Positions 8,348-17,718 of a stretch of 57,847 nucleotides of DNA are shown in pieces. The notes beneath the pieces were generated by a model, which saw only the letters and a list, made by a program, of their open reading frames with translations, was not told the DNA's origin and did no database searches. This DNA is from Nitrosovibrio sp. Nv4 (lineage in GTDB: Bacteria; Pseudomonadota; Gammaproteobacteria; Burkholderiales; Nitrosomonadaceae). Position 1 is the first letter of the stretch, and every line of letters begins with the position of its first letter. The position numbers and the translations under genes were made by a program. The stretch lies in contig CAMAPK010000013.1 in assembly GCA_945860135.1 (NCBI GenBank), positions 1 to 57,847 on the forward strand, in the 5' to 3' direction.

Positions 8348-9891
8348 ACCGCAAGGATTCAAGAATCGGGAATCAGTCAGCAAAAAGTAATCTCCGTTCC
8401 AGTTTAATTATTGTTTTTGTTCTCGGTGCATTTACCGTCCTCGGTTTCGCACCGTTCTATCTCTTCCCCATCCCGGTCATCACGCTCGCACTGCTGCTTC
8501 ATTTCTGGCGCAAGAGTGCGACACCACTGCAGGCAGCTTTGCTGGGCTTCTGTTTCGGCATGGGCCTGTTCAGCGCGGGGGTGACTTGGATTTACGTAAG
8601 CCTGCATGATTTCGGTGCGATGCCGATGCCCATCGCAGTAGTTGTCCTGATCGTGCTCTGCGCCTATCTCTCGTTATTCGCCACACTGACAGGCTGGTTG
8701 CTGACAAAGCTGCGCATCGCCGCACCCGCAGTCTGGTCGTTGACTGCTGCTGCGCTGTGGGTATTGTCCGAGTGGCTGCGCAGCGTGCTGTTCACCGGCT
8801 TTCCTTGGCTGACATTGGGTTATTCACAAGTCCCTGCCAGTCCTCTGGCGGGCTTTGCTCCGCTGCTGGGAGTCTATGGCGTTTCACTGTTGCTGATACT
8901 GAGCGCTGCATTCCTGTGCCTGTTTGTTGAGCTTGTCGAAAAAGGAATGCGCACCCGGCGTTATGCACTGCCGCTGCTGGCAATATGGGTTACGGGTTTC
9001 GGCTTGCAGCAGATCAGCTGGACTGAACCACAGGGCGAACCGGTAACAGTGAGCCTGTTGCAGGGAAATATCTCGCAGGATCTGAAGTGGCGGCCGGATC
9101 ATGTGGTGAATTCAATGGATATTTATGCCGGACTCGCGCTGGAAAGCAGCAGCCGCCTCATCATCACGCCGGAAATTTCGGTGCCGCTGTTTCGCAACGA
9201 AGTGCCTTGGGGCTATCTGGCGCAACTCGCCGATCATGCCAAGCGGAATGACGGTGATATCCTTGTCGGTATGGTTGAGGCATCTGCAGCAGGCAAAGAA
9301 TACTACAATACCATGTTCAGCTTCGGCACTGCTCCCGATCAGAGTTACCGCAAGTTTCATCTGGTCCCGTTTGGTGAGTTCATCCCATTAAAGCCTGTGT
9401 TTGGCTGGGTCATCGATGTGCTGCAAATTCCGCTGTCGGATTTTTCACGCGGAGGGCTTGATCAGCGTCCGATGAATCTGGCCGGGCAACGTGTAGCGGT
9501 AAATATCTGCTACGAAGATGTGTTCGGCGAGGAAATAATCAGCCAGTTGCCGCAAGCCACATTGCTCGCCAATGTCAGCAATGATGCCTGGTTTGGACGC
9601 TCCATTGGTCCGCGCCAGCACTTGCAGATTTCACAGATGCGCGCACTGGAGACCGGCCGCTACATGCTGCGCGCCACCAATACCGGCGTCACTGCCATCA
9701 TCGATCAACGCGGTATAGTGCTGCAGGAAGCAGAAATATTCACCACCACTGCGCTGCATGGTTTGGCGCAGGGATATACCGGTGCGACGCCGTATGTCCG
9801 TTTTGGCAATAGCCTGATACTGGGACTCGCCGGCTTGTTGCTGCTTATCGGCTTGCTGCCGGCATTTCGCAGCGCGCGCAAAACCCTGTAA
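8344..9891 (+). CDS. lnt: Apolipoprotein N-acyltransferase
   Basis: 515 residues. Lnt transfers a fatty acyl chain to the N-terminal cysteine of lipoproteins in the inner membrane, the last step of lipoprotein maturation. About eight hydrophobic segments, six of them before residue 220, precede the nitrilase-like periplasmic domain. The Glu-Lys-Cys triad is visible at E277 (TPEISVP), K337 ([12 protein letters not shown]) and C389 (NICYEDVF). The start is TTG overlapping the corC stop by 4 nt. Around 8928-8943 the gene contains TTGAGCTTGTCGAA, reminiscent of the repeat at 13917-13941. Confidence 0.95.
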   Translation: MNRKDSRIGNQSAKSNLRSSLIIVFVLGAFTVLGFAPFYLFPIPVITLALLLHFWRKSATPLQAALLGFCFGMGLFSAGVTWIYVSLHDFGAMPMPIAVVVLIVLCAYLSLFATLTGWLLTKLRIAAPAVWSLTAAALWVLSEWLRSVLFTGFPWLTLGYSQVPASPLAGFAPLLGVYGVSLLLILSAAFLCLFVELVEKGMRTRRYALPLLAIWVTGFGLQQISWTEPQGEPVTVSLLQGNISQDLKWRPDHVVNSMDIYAGLALESSSRLIITPEISVPLFRNEVPWGYLAQLADHAKRNDGDILVGMVEASAAGKEYYNTMFSFGTAPDQSYRKFHLVPFGEFIPLKPVFGWVIDVLQIPLSDFSRGGLDQRPMNLAGQRVAVNICYEDVFGEEIISQLPQATLLANVSNDAWFGRSIGPRQHLQISQMRALETGRYMLRATNTGVTAIIDQRGIVLQEAEIFTTTALHGLAQGYTGATPYVRFGNSLILGLAGLLLLIGLLPAFRSARKTL

Positions 9892-9938
9892 AATCCCGGC
9901 AACCACTAATAACCATTGCCGTTTTATCCAGCGCCTTC

Positions 9939-10862
9939 ATGCCCACATTCCAGGAAATCATCCTCACCCTGCAGCACTACTGGAGCAAACAGGGTTGCGC
10001 GCTGCTCCAGCCTTATGACATGGAGGTAGGAGCGGGCACCAGCCATACCGCAACTTTCTTGCGCGCACTCGGGCCGGAGCCGTGGAAAGCGGCTTACGTG
10101 CAGCCTGCGCGCCGCCCCAAGGACGGCCGTTACGGCGAGAATCCAAACCGTTTGCAGCATTACTACCAGTTCCAGGTGGTATTGAAACCCGCGCCAGCCA
10201 ACATCCTGGAGCTGTACCTTGATTCGTTGAAAGAACTGGGTTTTGACCTGAAGCAAAATGACATTCGCTTTGTCGAGGACGATTGGGAGAACCCGACACT
10301 GGGCGCGTGGGGGCTGGGCTGGGAAGTATGGCTGAACGGCATGGAAGTCACGCAATTCACTTACTTCCAGCAGGTGGGCGGCATCGACTGCAAACCGATC
10401 ACCGGCGAAATCACTTACGGCCTGGAACGGCTGGCGATGCATCTGCAAGGCGTGGAAAGCGTATTCGATCTGACCTGGACGCAAGGACTCACCTACCGTG
10501 ATGTATACCACCAGAACGAAGTCGAGCAATCGACCTATAACTTCGAACACAGCGACGTGGAATTTTTGCTGCTGGCTTTTGGCAAGCACGAGCAACAGGC
10601 CAAGCATTTGATGGAACAACAACTGGCGCTGCCCGCTTACGAGCAGGTGCTGAAAGCTGCGCACAGCTTCAATTTACTGGATGCACGCGGGGCGATTTCC
10701 GTCACTGAACGTGCCGCCTACATCGGACGCATTCGTCACTTGGCGCGCAGCGTAGCCAAGAGTTACAAAGAAAGCCGCAGGCGACTTGATCCGCCGTTCC
10801 CAATGGCACCGCGTGAATGGGCTAATGAAGTGATCGCACAGATGGACAAAAAAACCGCATGA
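9939..10862 (+). CDS. glyQ: Glycyl-tRNA synthetase alpha subunit
   Basis: 307 residues of the class II alpha chain of the bacterial alpha2beta2 enzyme. It opens with [32 protein letters not shown] and contains [20 protein letters not shown] and [16 protein letters not shown], the aminoacylation-site segments. Length is usual. It is normally followed directly by glyS; here a foreign gene of 1.1 kb lies between them, so glyS expression must now cross or couple through that gene. Confidence 0.97.
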   Translation: MPTFQEIILTLQHYWSKQGCALLQPYDMEVGAGTSHTATFLRALGPEPWKAAYVQPARRPKDGRYGENPNRLQHYYQFQVVLKPAPANILELYLDSLKELGFDLKQNDIRFVEDDWENPTLGAWGLGWEVWLNGMEVTQFTYFQQVGGIDCKPITGEITYGLERLAMHLQGVESVFDLTWTQGLTYRDVYHQNEVEQSTYNFEHSDVEFLLLAFGKHEQQAKHLMEQQLALPAYEQVLKAAHSFNLLDARGAISVTERAAYIGRIRHLARSVAKSYKESRRRLDPPFPMAPREWANEVIAQMDKKTA

Positions 10863-10887
10863 AGCCAGTCATGAGGAGGCATCAGCC

Positions 10888-12006
10888 ATGAAGGAAGTAC
10901 TTATTGATGTAATTAGCCGTCTAAAACATGGTGAATACAAGAATGAGGAGCATGTGCGATTATCCTTGGTTTGCCGAGTACTTGAATATCTCGGATGGGA
11001 TATTTGGAATCCCCGCGAGGTATTTTCCGAATTCGCGGCCATGCCGCAAGAAGATGCTTCTCGTGTTGATGTGGCACTGTTTATGCCTCCGCAGTTACTT
11101 CACCCCGCAGTCTTTATCGAAGTTAAAGCCGTTGGAAAGCTCGTGCCAGTGATTCAATCTGCTGAATTACAGTTACGTAATTACAATCGTAATAACCAAG
11201 CTGACATTTCCGTTCTAACCGATGGTCAAATCTGGCGCTTTTATCTATCAAGCGCATCTGGCGAGTTCTCGGATAAGTGTTTTGAGAAACTTGATTTATG
11301 TGCGAGTGATATTTCTCTTGATGACCTTGAATCGGAATTTGATACTTTTCTCTCAAAAGAGGCAATTCAATCTGGTAAAGCTGTTGAGGAGGCGCGGATT
11401 TACCTGAAACGGACAGATGCTGAACGGATTATGTACGACATGCTCCCTTTCGCTCAACGAGATAGTGAGGAAGATCCAACATTAAGTTTGATTGAGTGCT
11501 TCATCAAACGCTGCACTGAAAGAGGTACGGAATGCTCTAGGGATAAGGCTCTACGGTTCATTAAGGATGCTCGCCATCGCCCAATACCAACTAGTACTTA
11601 CAATCCCACAGCAATTACTCAGCCGACAAAAGTAGTATCCAACGCACCGCAACCGATTGACCCTCAATTTCAAAAGAGGCCAATTGAACAACCGTCGACA
11701 GACCAAATTTTGACTTTGCAAAATCAGCGCGGCGCACAAGCATCTGGCAAAAAGATGCCTTCTGGACATTTTATTGTATTTGCTGGCTCTACTGCAGCTG
11801 AGGCTACATCGAGTTTCAAAAATAATGGGAGCGCGTACCGGATACATAGCAAGCTAATAAATACGGGCGTATTGATTCCAGTTGATCGTGAAGGTAACCG
11901 TGTTTATAGGCTAATTCGCGATTATGAGTTTAATTCAAGTTCATCAGCTGCAAGCGTATTTATGGGCACCTCGGCGAGCGGCCCGAGAGAATGGAAAAAG
12001 AAATGA
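10888..12006 (+). CDS. Nuclease-like protein (HSDR_N-like + DUF4357-like) inserted between glyQ and glyS
   Basis: 372 residues with a strong ribosome site (GAGGAGG, then ATG 10888). The N-terminus (about 1-180) resembles the type I restriction R-subunit N-domain: E20/E21, then D61 (RVDVALF) and E78-x-K80 (FIEVKAVGK), the PD-(D/E)XK arrangement, then QLRNY and ISVLTDGQIWRFY. A Pro/Gln-rich linker spans about 235-290. The C-terminus (about 295-372: SGHFIVFAGSTAAEATSSF, LIRDYEFNSSSSAASVFMG, ending REWKKK) looks like DUF4357. No helicase or methylase partner is adjacent. The gene is visibly AT-richer than its neighbours and ends in an ATGA overlap with glyS. A solitary defence nuclease is my inference. 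Confidence 0.8.
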   Translation: MKEVLIDVISRLKHGEYKNEEHVRLSLVCRVLEYLGWDIWNPREVFSEFAAMPQEDASRVDVALFMPPQLLHPAVFIEVKAVGKLVPVIQSAELQLRNYNRNNQADISVLTDGQIWRFYLSSASGEFSDKCFEKLDLCASDISLDDLESEFDTFLSKEAIQSGKAVEEARIYLKRTDAERIMYDMLPFAQRDSEEDPTLSLIECFIKRCTERGTECSRDKALRFIKDARHRPIPTSTYNPTAITQPTKVVSNAPQPIDPQFQKRPIEQPSTDQILTLQNQRGAQASGKKMPSGHFIVFAGSTAAEATSSFKNNGSAYRIHSKLINTGVLIPVDREGNRVYRLIRDYEFNSSSSAASVFMGTSASGPREWKKK

Positions 12007-14222
12007 AGAATTTGCTGGTCGAATTGTTGGTAGAAGAACTGCCGCCCAAAGCACTAAAAAAGCTTGGCTTGACCTTTGGGAATGAACTGTTCAAGGCTAT
12101 TGAGTCTCGTGACTTGCTCGGTACAGGAGCAACTCTAACAAGCTACGCTTCCTCACGTCGTTTGGCTGCACACATTTCAAATGTCCTTGAAATTTCATCA
12201 CCGAAAGAATGTCGCACTAAGCTTATGCCCATTTCGGTTGCACTTGACTCAGGTGGTAAGCCAACTCCCACCCTCATTAAAAAAATGATGAGTTTGGGCT
12301 ATCACGATCAAGTAAATTTCGAAAGAATTCTGAAAGAACGCGTCATTCTGGAAAGTGATGGAAAAAATGAATTTCTTGTCCATGTTGACATGGCTCCTGG
12401 AAATCCGTTGCAGGTTGGTTTACAGGAAGCATTGCAAGATTCCTTAGATAACCTTCCTATTCCCAAAGTCATGACCTACCAACTCACCGACGGCTGGAGC
12501 AGTGTGCAGTTCGTACGCCCCGCGCATGCCTTGATCGCGCTGCATGGCTCGGAAATTGTGCCGGTCAGCGTGTTAGGGCTGACCGCCGGACGCGAAACAC
12601 AAGGCCATCGTTTCGAGGCGTCTAGTCAGACGTTGGAAATTCGCGATGCTGACAGCTACGAAGCGCAGATGGAAAACGAAGGCGCAGTGATTCCCAGTTT
12701 TGAGAAGCGCCGTGCCGAGATCGTGCGCCAGCTGGCGGATGCCGCAGCGAAGATGGGTGGCGGGGTGAAGCCCATTGCAGATGATGCCTTGCTGGACGAA
12801 GTGACTGCATTGGTTGAACTCCCTAATGTGTTTGCCGGAAAGTTCGATGCCGCGTTCCTGGAAGTGCCGCAGGAATGCCTGATCCTGACCATGAAAGCCA
12901 ACCAGAAATATTTCCCGCTGCTGGATGCCAATGGCAAGCTCACCAATCGGTTCCTGATTGTGTCCAATATCCGTCCGGCAGATACAAGCCTGGTGATCAG
13001 CGGCAACGAACGCGTACTGCGAGCGCGTCTGGCCGATGCGAGGTTCTTCTTCGATCAGGATAGGAAGAAGCCACTGGACTCACGCGTACTTGACCTAGCC
13101 AAGGTGGTGTACCACAACAGGCTGGGTAGCCAAGGTGAGCGTGTGCAGCGGGTACAAGCCATCGCCCGCGCCATCGGTCAGCAATTGGGTGGGGATGCTC
13201 TTGCCCTGCAAGCCGATCAGGCAGCATTGCTGGCCAAGGCCGATTTACTTACCGACATGGTGAACGAGTTCCCGGAGCTGCAAGGCATCATGGGGCGCTA
13301 CTACGCGCAACACGATGGAGTGAGCAACGATGTCGCTTATGCCATTGAAGATCACTACAAGCCGCGCTTTGCAGGCGATGAACTGCCGCGCAACATGGTT
13401 GGCATCTGCGTGGCACTGGCGGATAAACTGGAAACACTGGTCGGCATGTTCGGCATCGGGCAAACACCTACTGGTGATAAAGACCCATTCGCGTTGCGTC
13501 GTCATGCTTTGGGCGTAATCCGGATGCTGATCGAAAATGAATTGCCACTTGAACTTGAGGGGATCATCAAAACAGCAAGAGAGATATTTGGTGACCGTAT
13601 CTTTATCTCCGGCGCGCTCCCTTCTATAAAACCCAAGGGTACTTTTGCTGTAGGTTCAGTGGGCACTCTAATAAATCCAAATGTTGCTGATCTGACTTCT
13701 GACTTTATTTATGAACGTCTAGCAGGTCTGCTTAAAGAACAAGGCTATAGCGCACAGGAAGTTGATGCGGTTCTTTCGCTGCGCCCACAATTTATAAATG
13801 ATGTTGCCAAACGCCTCGCCGCTGTGCATGCCTTTGCCGCGCTGCCGGAAGCGGCTGCGCTGGCTGCTGCAAATAAGCGGGTGGGTAACATCCTGAAGAA
13901 AACGGAAGGTGATTTTGCCCTTCGACAAGCTCAGGGCGAACGGTTTGAAATTGATACTGGACTGCTGCAAGAACCAGCCGAGCAAGCTTTGCATCAGGTG
14001 TTGAGCCGGATCGCACCCAAGGCTGAAGCGGCTTTCGCGGCAGGCGATTACACTGCTTCACTGCAAGCCTTGGCTGCATTGAAAGAACCGGTGGACACCT
14101 TCTTCGATAAGGTGATGGTCAATACCGAGGACGATAAGCTGCGCGCCAATCGCCTTGCGCTGCTGCTGCAATTACAACAGGCAATGAATCGCGTCGCCGA
14201 CATTTCCAAGCTGGCTACCTGA
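12003..14222 (+). CDS. glyS: Glycyl-tRNA synthetase beta subunit, mosaic
   Basis: 739 residues from ATG 12003, which overlaps the TGA of the inserted gene (ATGA); an in-frame ATG at 11991 would add four residues. It opens with the family's LLVELLVEELPPKALKKL and carries the HD-like core (LTDMVNEFPELQGIMGRYYAQHDG) and the C-terminal anticodon region (FFDKVMVNTEDDKLRANRLALL). Oddities: about 12003-12470 is AT-rich with unlike codon use, then the sequence switches to the GC-rich host style near 12480. A second AT-rich stretch at about 13545-13790 seems to carry extra residues (GALPSIKPKGTFAVGS). A palindromic repeat sits in frame at 13917-13941. The frame is open throughout, so the subunit is probably functional. 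Confidence 0.95.
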   Translation: MKNLLVELLVEELPPKALKKLGLTFGNELFKAIESRDLLGTGATLTSYASSRRLAAHISNVLEISSPKECRTKLMPISVALDSGGKPTPTLIKKMMSLGYHDQVNFERILKERVILESDGKNEFLVHVDMAPGNPLQVGLQEALQDSLDNLPIPKVMTYQLTDGWSSVQFVRPAHALIALHGSEIVPVSVLGLTAGRETQGHRFEASSQTLEIRDADSYEAQMENEGAVIPSFEKRRAEIVRQLADAAAKMGGGVKPIADDALLDEVTALVELPNVFAGKFDAAFLEVPQECLILTMKANQKYFPLLDANGKLTNRFLIVSNIRPADTSLVISGNERVLRARLADARFFFDQDRKKPLDSRVLDLAKVVYHNRLGSQGERVQRVQAIARAIGQQLGGDALALQADQAALLAKADLLTDMVNEFPELQGIMGRYYAQHDGVSNDVAYAIEDHYKPRFAGDELPRNMVGICVALADKLETLVGMFGIGQTPTGDKDPFALRRHALGVIRMLIENELPLELEGIIKTAREIFGDRIFISGALPSIKPKGTFAVGSVGTLINPNVADLTSDFIYERLAGLLKEQGYSAQEVDAVLSLRPQFINDVAKRLAAVHAFAALPEAAALAAANKRVGNILKKTEGDFALRQAQGERFEIDTGLLQEPAEQALHQVLSRIAPKAEAAFAAGDYTASLQALAALKEPVDTFFDKVMVNTEDDKLRANRLALLLQLQQAMNRVADISKLAT
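13917..13941 (+). repeat. Palindromic repeat inserted in frame in glyS
   Basis: A 25-bp sequence starting GCCCTTCGACAAGCTCAGGG and ending CGAAC. It belongs to a repeat widespread in bacterial genomes, which on the opposite strand reads as ...RPELVEG. Here it is translated within glyS as ALRQAQGERF and keeps the frame open. It lies just after the mosaic part of the gene. Confidence 0.7.
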
Positions 14223-14223
14223 C

Positions 14224-14757
14224 ATGAAACTGATCATTCTCGACCGTGACGGCGTCATTAATTACGATAGCGACGCTTTCATCAAGACACCGGATGAATG
14301 GAAACCCATTCCCGGCAGCCTGGAGGCAATTGCCCATCTCACCCAGGCCGGTTACCGGGTGGTGGTCGCCACCAATCAGTCCGGCATCGGTCGCGGCCTC
14401 TTGGACATGACGGCATTCAACGCCATCAACGACAAGATGTGCAAGGCGGCGAGTCAGGCAGGCGGGCGCATTGACGCGATGTTTTTCTGTCCACATACCC
14501 AGGCGGATCAATGTGGCTGCCGCAAACCCGCAACCGGCATGTTCGAGGAAATCGCGCAGCGTTTCAGTCTGGACTTGAAGGGTGCGCCCGCAATCGGTGA
14601 TTCGCTGCGTGACCTGCAGGCTGCGGCTGCAGTGGGTGCAACTCCGGTGCTGGTACTGACCGGTAAAGGCAAAGAAACCAGAGCGATGGGGGGACTTCCC
14701 GGAAATACGCAGATTTTCGCCGACCTGGCGCAAGCAGTTGACACTCTGACAGGATGA
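14224..14757 (+). CDS. gmhB: D-glycero-beta-D-manno-heptose 1,7-bisphosphate 7-phosphatase
   Basis: 177 residues of the HAD superfamily. The nucleophile motif DRDGVIN is at 7-13 (D7, D9). VVATNQSGIGRG supplies the second HAD motif, and CPHTQADQCGCRKPATGM holds the Cys/His zinc loop typical of GmhB. GDSLRDLQAA supplies the acidic motif. It makes heptose 1-phosphate for ADP-heptose in LPS inner core. It starts 1 nt after the glyS stop and overlaps plsC by ATGA, so it belongs to the same transcription unit. Confidence 0.93.
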   Translation: MKLIILDRDGVINYDSDAFIKTPDEWKPIPGSLEAIAHLTQAGYRVVVATNQSGIGRGLLDMTAFNAINDKMCKAASQAGGRIDAMFFCPHTQADQCGCRKPATGMFEEIAQRFSLDLKGAPAIGDSLRDLQAAAAVGATPVLVLTGKGKETRAMGGLPGNTQIFADLAQAVDTLTG

Positions 14758-15512
14758 GCATGATCCTGGCGGTGCTGCGCTCGACACTCTATACCATGAT
14801 CCAGTTCGTCATCACGCCACCTTATGCGCTGATCGCGCTGGCCACATTTCCGCTGCCGCCGCTCAGTCGCTATCGAATTATTTCCGGTTGGGCGCATCTG
14901 ATGTTATTCCTGCTGCGCGTCATCTGCGGCGTTCGCTACCGCGTACTGGGAGCAGAACATATTCCCACGACACCCAGCATCGTGTTGTCAAAACATCAAT
15001 CGGCATGGGAGACTCTGGCATTCCAACAGATCTTTCCACCGCAGGTGTGGGTACTTAAAAAAGAATTGCTGCGCATTCCCTTCTTCGGCTGGGGACTGGC
15101 GATGACCAGTCCCATCGCCATCGATCGCGGCTCCGGAAAGGCAGCGCTGAAACAGATTGTCAAACAAGGCAAAGACCGGCTGCAGCAGGGATTCTGGATC
15201 GTTATTTTTCCGGAGGGCACCCGCATCGCTCCGGGGGAGAAAGGCAAATATGGCATCGGCGGCGCATGGCTTGCGACCCATGCCGATGCACCAGTGGTGC
15301 CGGTCGCGCACAATGCGGGGGAGTTCTGGAGCAAGGATGCCTTTGTCAAACTGCCGGGCACGATTACTGTCAGCATCGGTGCGCCGATAGATTCCACCGG
15401 CATGGAACCGGGTGAGCTCAATATCAGGGTGGAAACATGGATTGAGGCCGAGATGGCTCGCATCAGTAACCGGGAAACATCATGCCCCCACTCGACGAGA
15501 AAGAATCAATGA
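14754..15512 (+). CDS. plsC: 1-acyl-sn-glycerol-3-phosphate acyltransferase
   Basis: 252 residues. It acylates lysophosphatidic acid to phosphatidic acid at the inner membrane. Two hydrophobic N-terminal segments (about 5-30 and 45-62) precede the catalytic block SKHQSAWETLAFQ with H81 and E86, so the usual HX4D appears as HX4E. IDRGSGK, FPEGTR (152-157) and APVVPVAHNAGEFW follow in the right order. The HX4E form is, as I recall, found in betaproteobacterial PlsC proteins. ATGA overlaps exist on both sides (gmhB and the next gene). Confidence 0.92.
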   Translation: MSMILAVLRSTLYTMIQFVITPPYALIALATFPLPPLSRYRIISGWAHLMLFLLRVICGVRYRVLGAEHIPTTPSIVLSKHQSAWETLAFQQIFPPQVWVLKKELLRIPFFGWGLAMTSPIAIDRGSGKAALKQIVKQGKDRLQQGFWIVIFPEGTRIAPGEKGKYGIGGAWLATHADAPVVPVAHNAGEFWSKDAFVKLPGTITVSIGAPIDSTGMEPGELNIRVETWIEAEMARISNRETSCPHSTRKNQ

Positions 15513-16267
15513 CAGCAAATCTACTTCAACTCCCGTCAAAAGATCGAGTAGTCCCTGCGGGGAAAACTTACCGTGTCAGTTTGAATGGTAAGGAAGTAGT
15601 CTATACACTTAAGCGTTGCAGACGCCGGACCATCGGCATGAAAATTGACAGCGATGGTCTGACTGTCAGCATTCCGCCGCGCGAGTCGCTGCACTGGGTC
15701 GAATCGGCCTTGCGCGACAAAGCCGACTGGGTGGTAAAAAAACTTGCCGAATGGGCAAACAAAAAAACGATCCGGCTGGTGTGGGAAGAGGCTGCGGTTT
15801 TCCCGCTGCTGGGGGAGCCATGGCAGTTAACGACAACGGCGCCCGGAGTAATGCAAATGACCCGGGCAAGAATGAAAACTAGAACAGAGGAGCAGCAACT
15901 GGCATTGCCATTGCCGTCGGTACTGACCATGTCGCAAATCGAGGAAATCGTGATGGCCTGGTACCACCAGCAGGCACTGGCCTGCTTCAGCGAACGCATC
16001 ACGCTGTACGCGAACAAGCTCGGGGTGCCGCAGCCGCAACTGCGGTTATCGCGTGCCAGAACTCAGTGGGGCAGCTGCAATGCGCGCGGTATCGTCCGTC
16101 TCAACTGGCGACTGATCCAAATGCCGCTGCCTCTGGTGGATTACGTGGTGGCGCATGAACTGTCACACCTTATCGAGATGAACCATTCCCCAGCGTTCTG
16201 GCAAACGGTGGCAAGTATTTACCCGGATTATCTGGCAGTACGCAAGGAATTGCAGAAGCTTGGATGA
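15509..16267 (+). CDS. YgjP-like (DUF45) zinc metallopeptidase
   Basis: 252 residues from ATG 15509, chosen because it forms an ATGA overlap with plsC; an in-frame ATG at 15482 would overlap by 31 nt. The family signature is clear: RLSRARTQWGSCNARGIVRLNWRL followed by VDYVVAHELSHLIEMNHSPAFW, where HELSH supplies two zinc ligands and the catalytic Glu. The mid-region is variable. The cellular role of this family is not established; it resembles the catalytic part of SprT-type proteases. Confidence 0.88.
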   Translation: MTANLLQLPSKDRVVPAGKTYRVSLNGKEVVYTLKRCRRRTIGMKIDSDGLTVSIPPRESLHWVESALRDKADWVVKKLAEWANKKTIRLVWEEAAVFPLLGEPWQLTTTAPGVMQMTRARMKTRTEEQQLALPLPSVLTMSQIEEIVMAWYHQQALACFSERITLYANKLGVPQPQLRLSRARTQWGSCNARGIVRLNWRLIQMPLPLVDYVVAHELSHLIEMNHSPAFWQTVASIYPDYLAVRKELQKLG

Positions 16268-16336
16268 CGATTCGGATTCATGTATTACAGTACCTTTATG
16301 TTAGTATTTTGCATCCATAGTCTGGGTAATTATCCC

Positions 16337-16462
16337 ATGCATAAATTCTGTCTCGCCACTCTGCTGGTCCTGCTGCTTGGCGCCTGTGGTCTGAAAGGGC
16401 CACTCTATCTTCCGCAAGATGCACCTGCGCAGCAATCCAAGGACGAAGAGAAAAAGAAGTGA
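16337..16462 (+). CDS. lptM: LptM-like small lipoprotein
   Basis: 41 residues: MHKFCLATLLVLLLGAC with the lipobox LGAC (Cys17), then GLKGPLYLPQDAP and a Lys/Glu tail. The GLKGPLYLP segment is the mark of the YifL/LptM family, which helps mature the LptD/E translocon in the outer membrane. It precedes lysA in many proteobacteria, as here. The stop overlaps the lysA start (GTGA at 16459-16462). The ATG nearest the signal peptide was chosen. Confidence 0.9.
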   Translation: MHKFCLATLLVLLLGACGLKGPLYLPQDAPAQQSKDEEKKK

Positions 16463-17712
16463 GCGGCTTCCCGTCATTCCCTTATCGCAACACCAAGCTC
16501 TGTGTCGAATCGGTTGCGCTGGATCGCATAGCCGCAGAATTTGGCACCCCCTGCTATGTCTATTCACGCGCGGCACTGACTGCCGCCTACCGGGAATTCG
16601 ACTCGGCCTTTGCCGGGCGTGATCATCTGGTGTGCTATGCGGTCAAGGCCAATTCCAATCTCGCCGTACTCAATTTATTTGCCCGTCTCGGCAGCGGTTT
16701 CGACATCGTTTCCGGCGGCGAACTGCAGCGGGTATTGAATGCCGGCGGTGATCCGCAGAAAGTGGTATTTTCCGGTGTGGGCAAACGCCCTGATGAAATG
16801 CGTGCCGCGCTTGCTGCCGGAATATTCTGCTTCAACGTGGAATCGGAAGCGGAACTGGCAACACTGAACCGGATAGCGGCGGAGATGGGTAAGATCGCAC
16901 CGGTGAGCTTGCGGGTCAACCCTGATGTAGATGCAAAAACTCACCCTTACATTTCTACCGGTCTCAAGGAAAACAAGTTCGGTATCCCGTTCGATGAAGC
17001 GGAGAAACTCTATCTCTCCGCCCGGCAGTTTGCCCACGTACACATTACCGGACTGGACTGTCATATCGGGTCGCAACTGACCGAACTTGACCCTTTCGTT
17101 GAAGCCTGCGGGAAAATGCTCGGCCTGCTGGACCGCCTGGAAGCACAGGGATTGCAGATCGAACATCTGGATCTGGGCGGCGGACTGGGGATCCGTTATT
17201 CCGCAGAAAAGCCGCCAGCGGCACGGGACTATGTTGCGGCATTGTGTGCCGACATCGGCCAGCGAAGCCAGCGCATTCTGATCGAACCTGGACGCGCGCT
17301 GGTAGGGAACGCCGGCTTGCTGCTTACCCGTGTTGAGTACCTCAAACATACACCGCATCGGGATTTCGCCATCGTGGACGCAGCCATGAATGATCTGATA
17401 CGTCCGGCGCTCTATGACGCACACCATGAAATCCTGCCAGTCACTGCAAACGGCAGTAACGCTAAAACCTACCAGATCGTTGGCCCGGTCTGTGAAACCG
17501 GTGATTTTCTAGGGCATGACCGCAAGCTCGCTCTATCCCAGGGAGACTTGCTCGCCGTCATGTCTGCGGGGGCCTACGGCATGAGCATGAGTTCCAATTA
17601 CAATACCCGCCCCCGCGCTGCTGAGGTAATGGTGGACGGTGACCGCATCCACCTGATCCGCGAGCGCGAGTCGATGGAACAATTGCTCGCCGGCGAGAAA
17701 ATCCTGCCTTGA
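16459..17712 (+). CDS. lysA: Diaminopimelate decarboxylase
   Basis: 417 residues, GTG start overlapping the lptM stop. A PLP-dependent fold III enzyme that converts meso-DAP to lysine. The PLP lysine is K63 in CYAVKANSNLAVL. Further motifs are SGGELQRVL, HIGSQL, DLGGGLGIRY, EPGRALVGNAG, and CETGDFL near the C-terminus, which supplies the active-site Cys from the partner subunit. Length is normal. It ends only 6 nt from the convergent mgtE. Confidence 0.96.
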   Translation: MSGFPSFPYRNTKLCVESVALDRIAAEFGTPCYVYSRAALTAAYREFDSAFAGRDHLVCYAVKANSNLAVLNLFARLGSGFDIVSGGELQRVLNAGGDPQKVVFSGVGKRPDEMRAALAAGIFCFNVESEAELATLNRIAAEMGKIAPVSLRVNPDVDAKTHPYISTGLKENKFGIPFDEAEKLYLSARQFAHVHITGLDCHIGSQLTELDPFVEACGKMLGLLDRLEAQGLQIEHLDLGGGLGIRYSAEKPPAARDYVAALCADIGQRSQRILIEPGRALVGNAGLLLTRVEYLKHTPHRDFAIVDAAMNDLIRPALYDAHHEILPVTANGSNAKTYQIVGPVCETGDFLGHDRKLALSQGDLLAVMSAGAYGMSMSSNYNTRPRAAEVMVDGDRIHLIRERESMEQLLAGEKILP

Positions 17713-17718
17713 TTTCCG

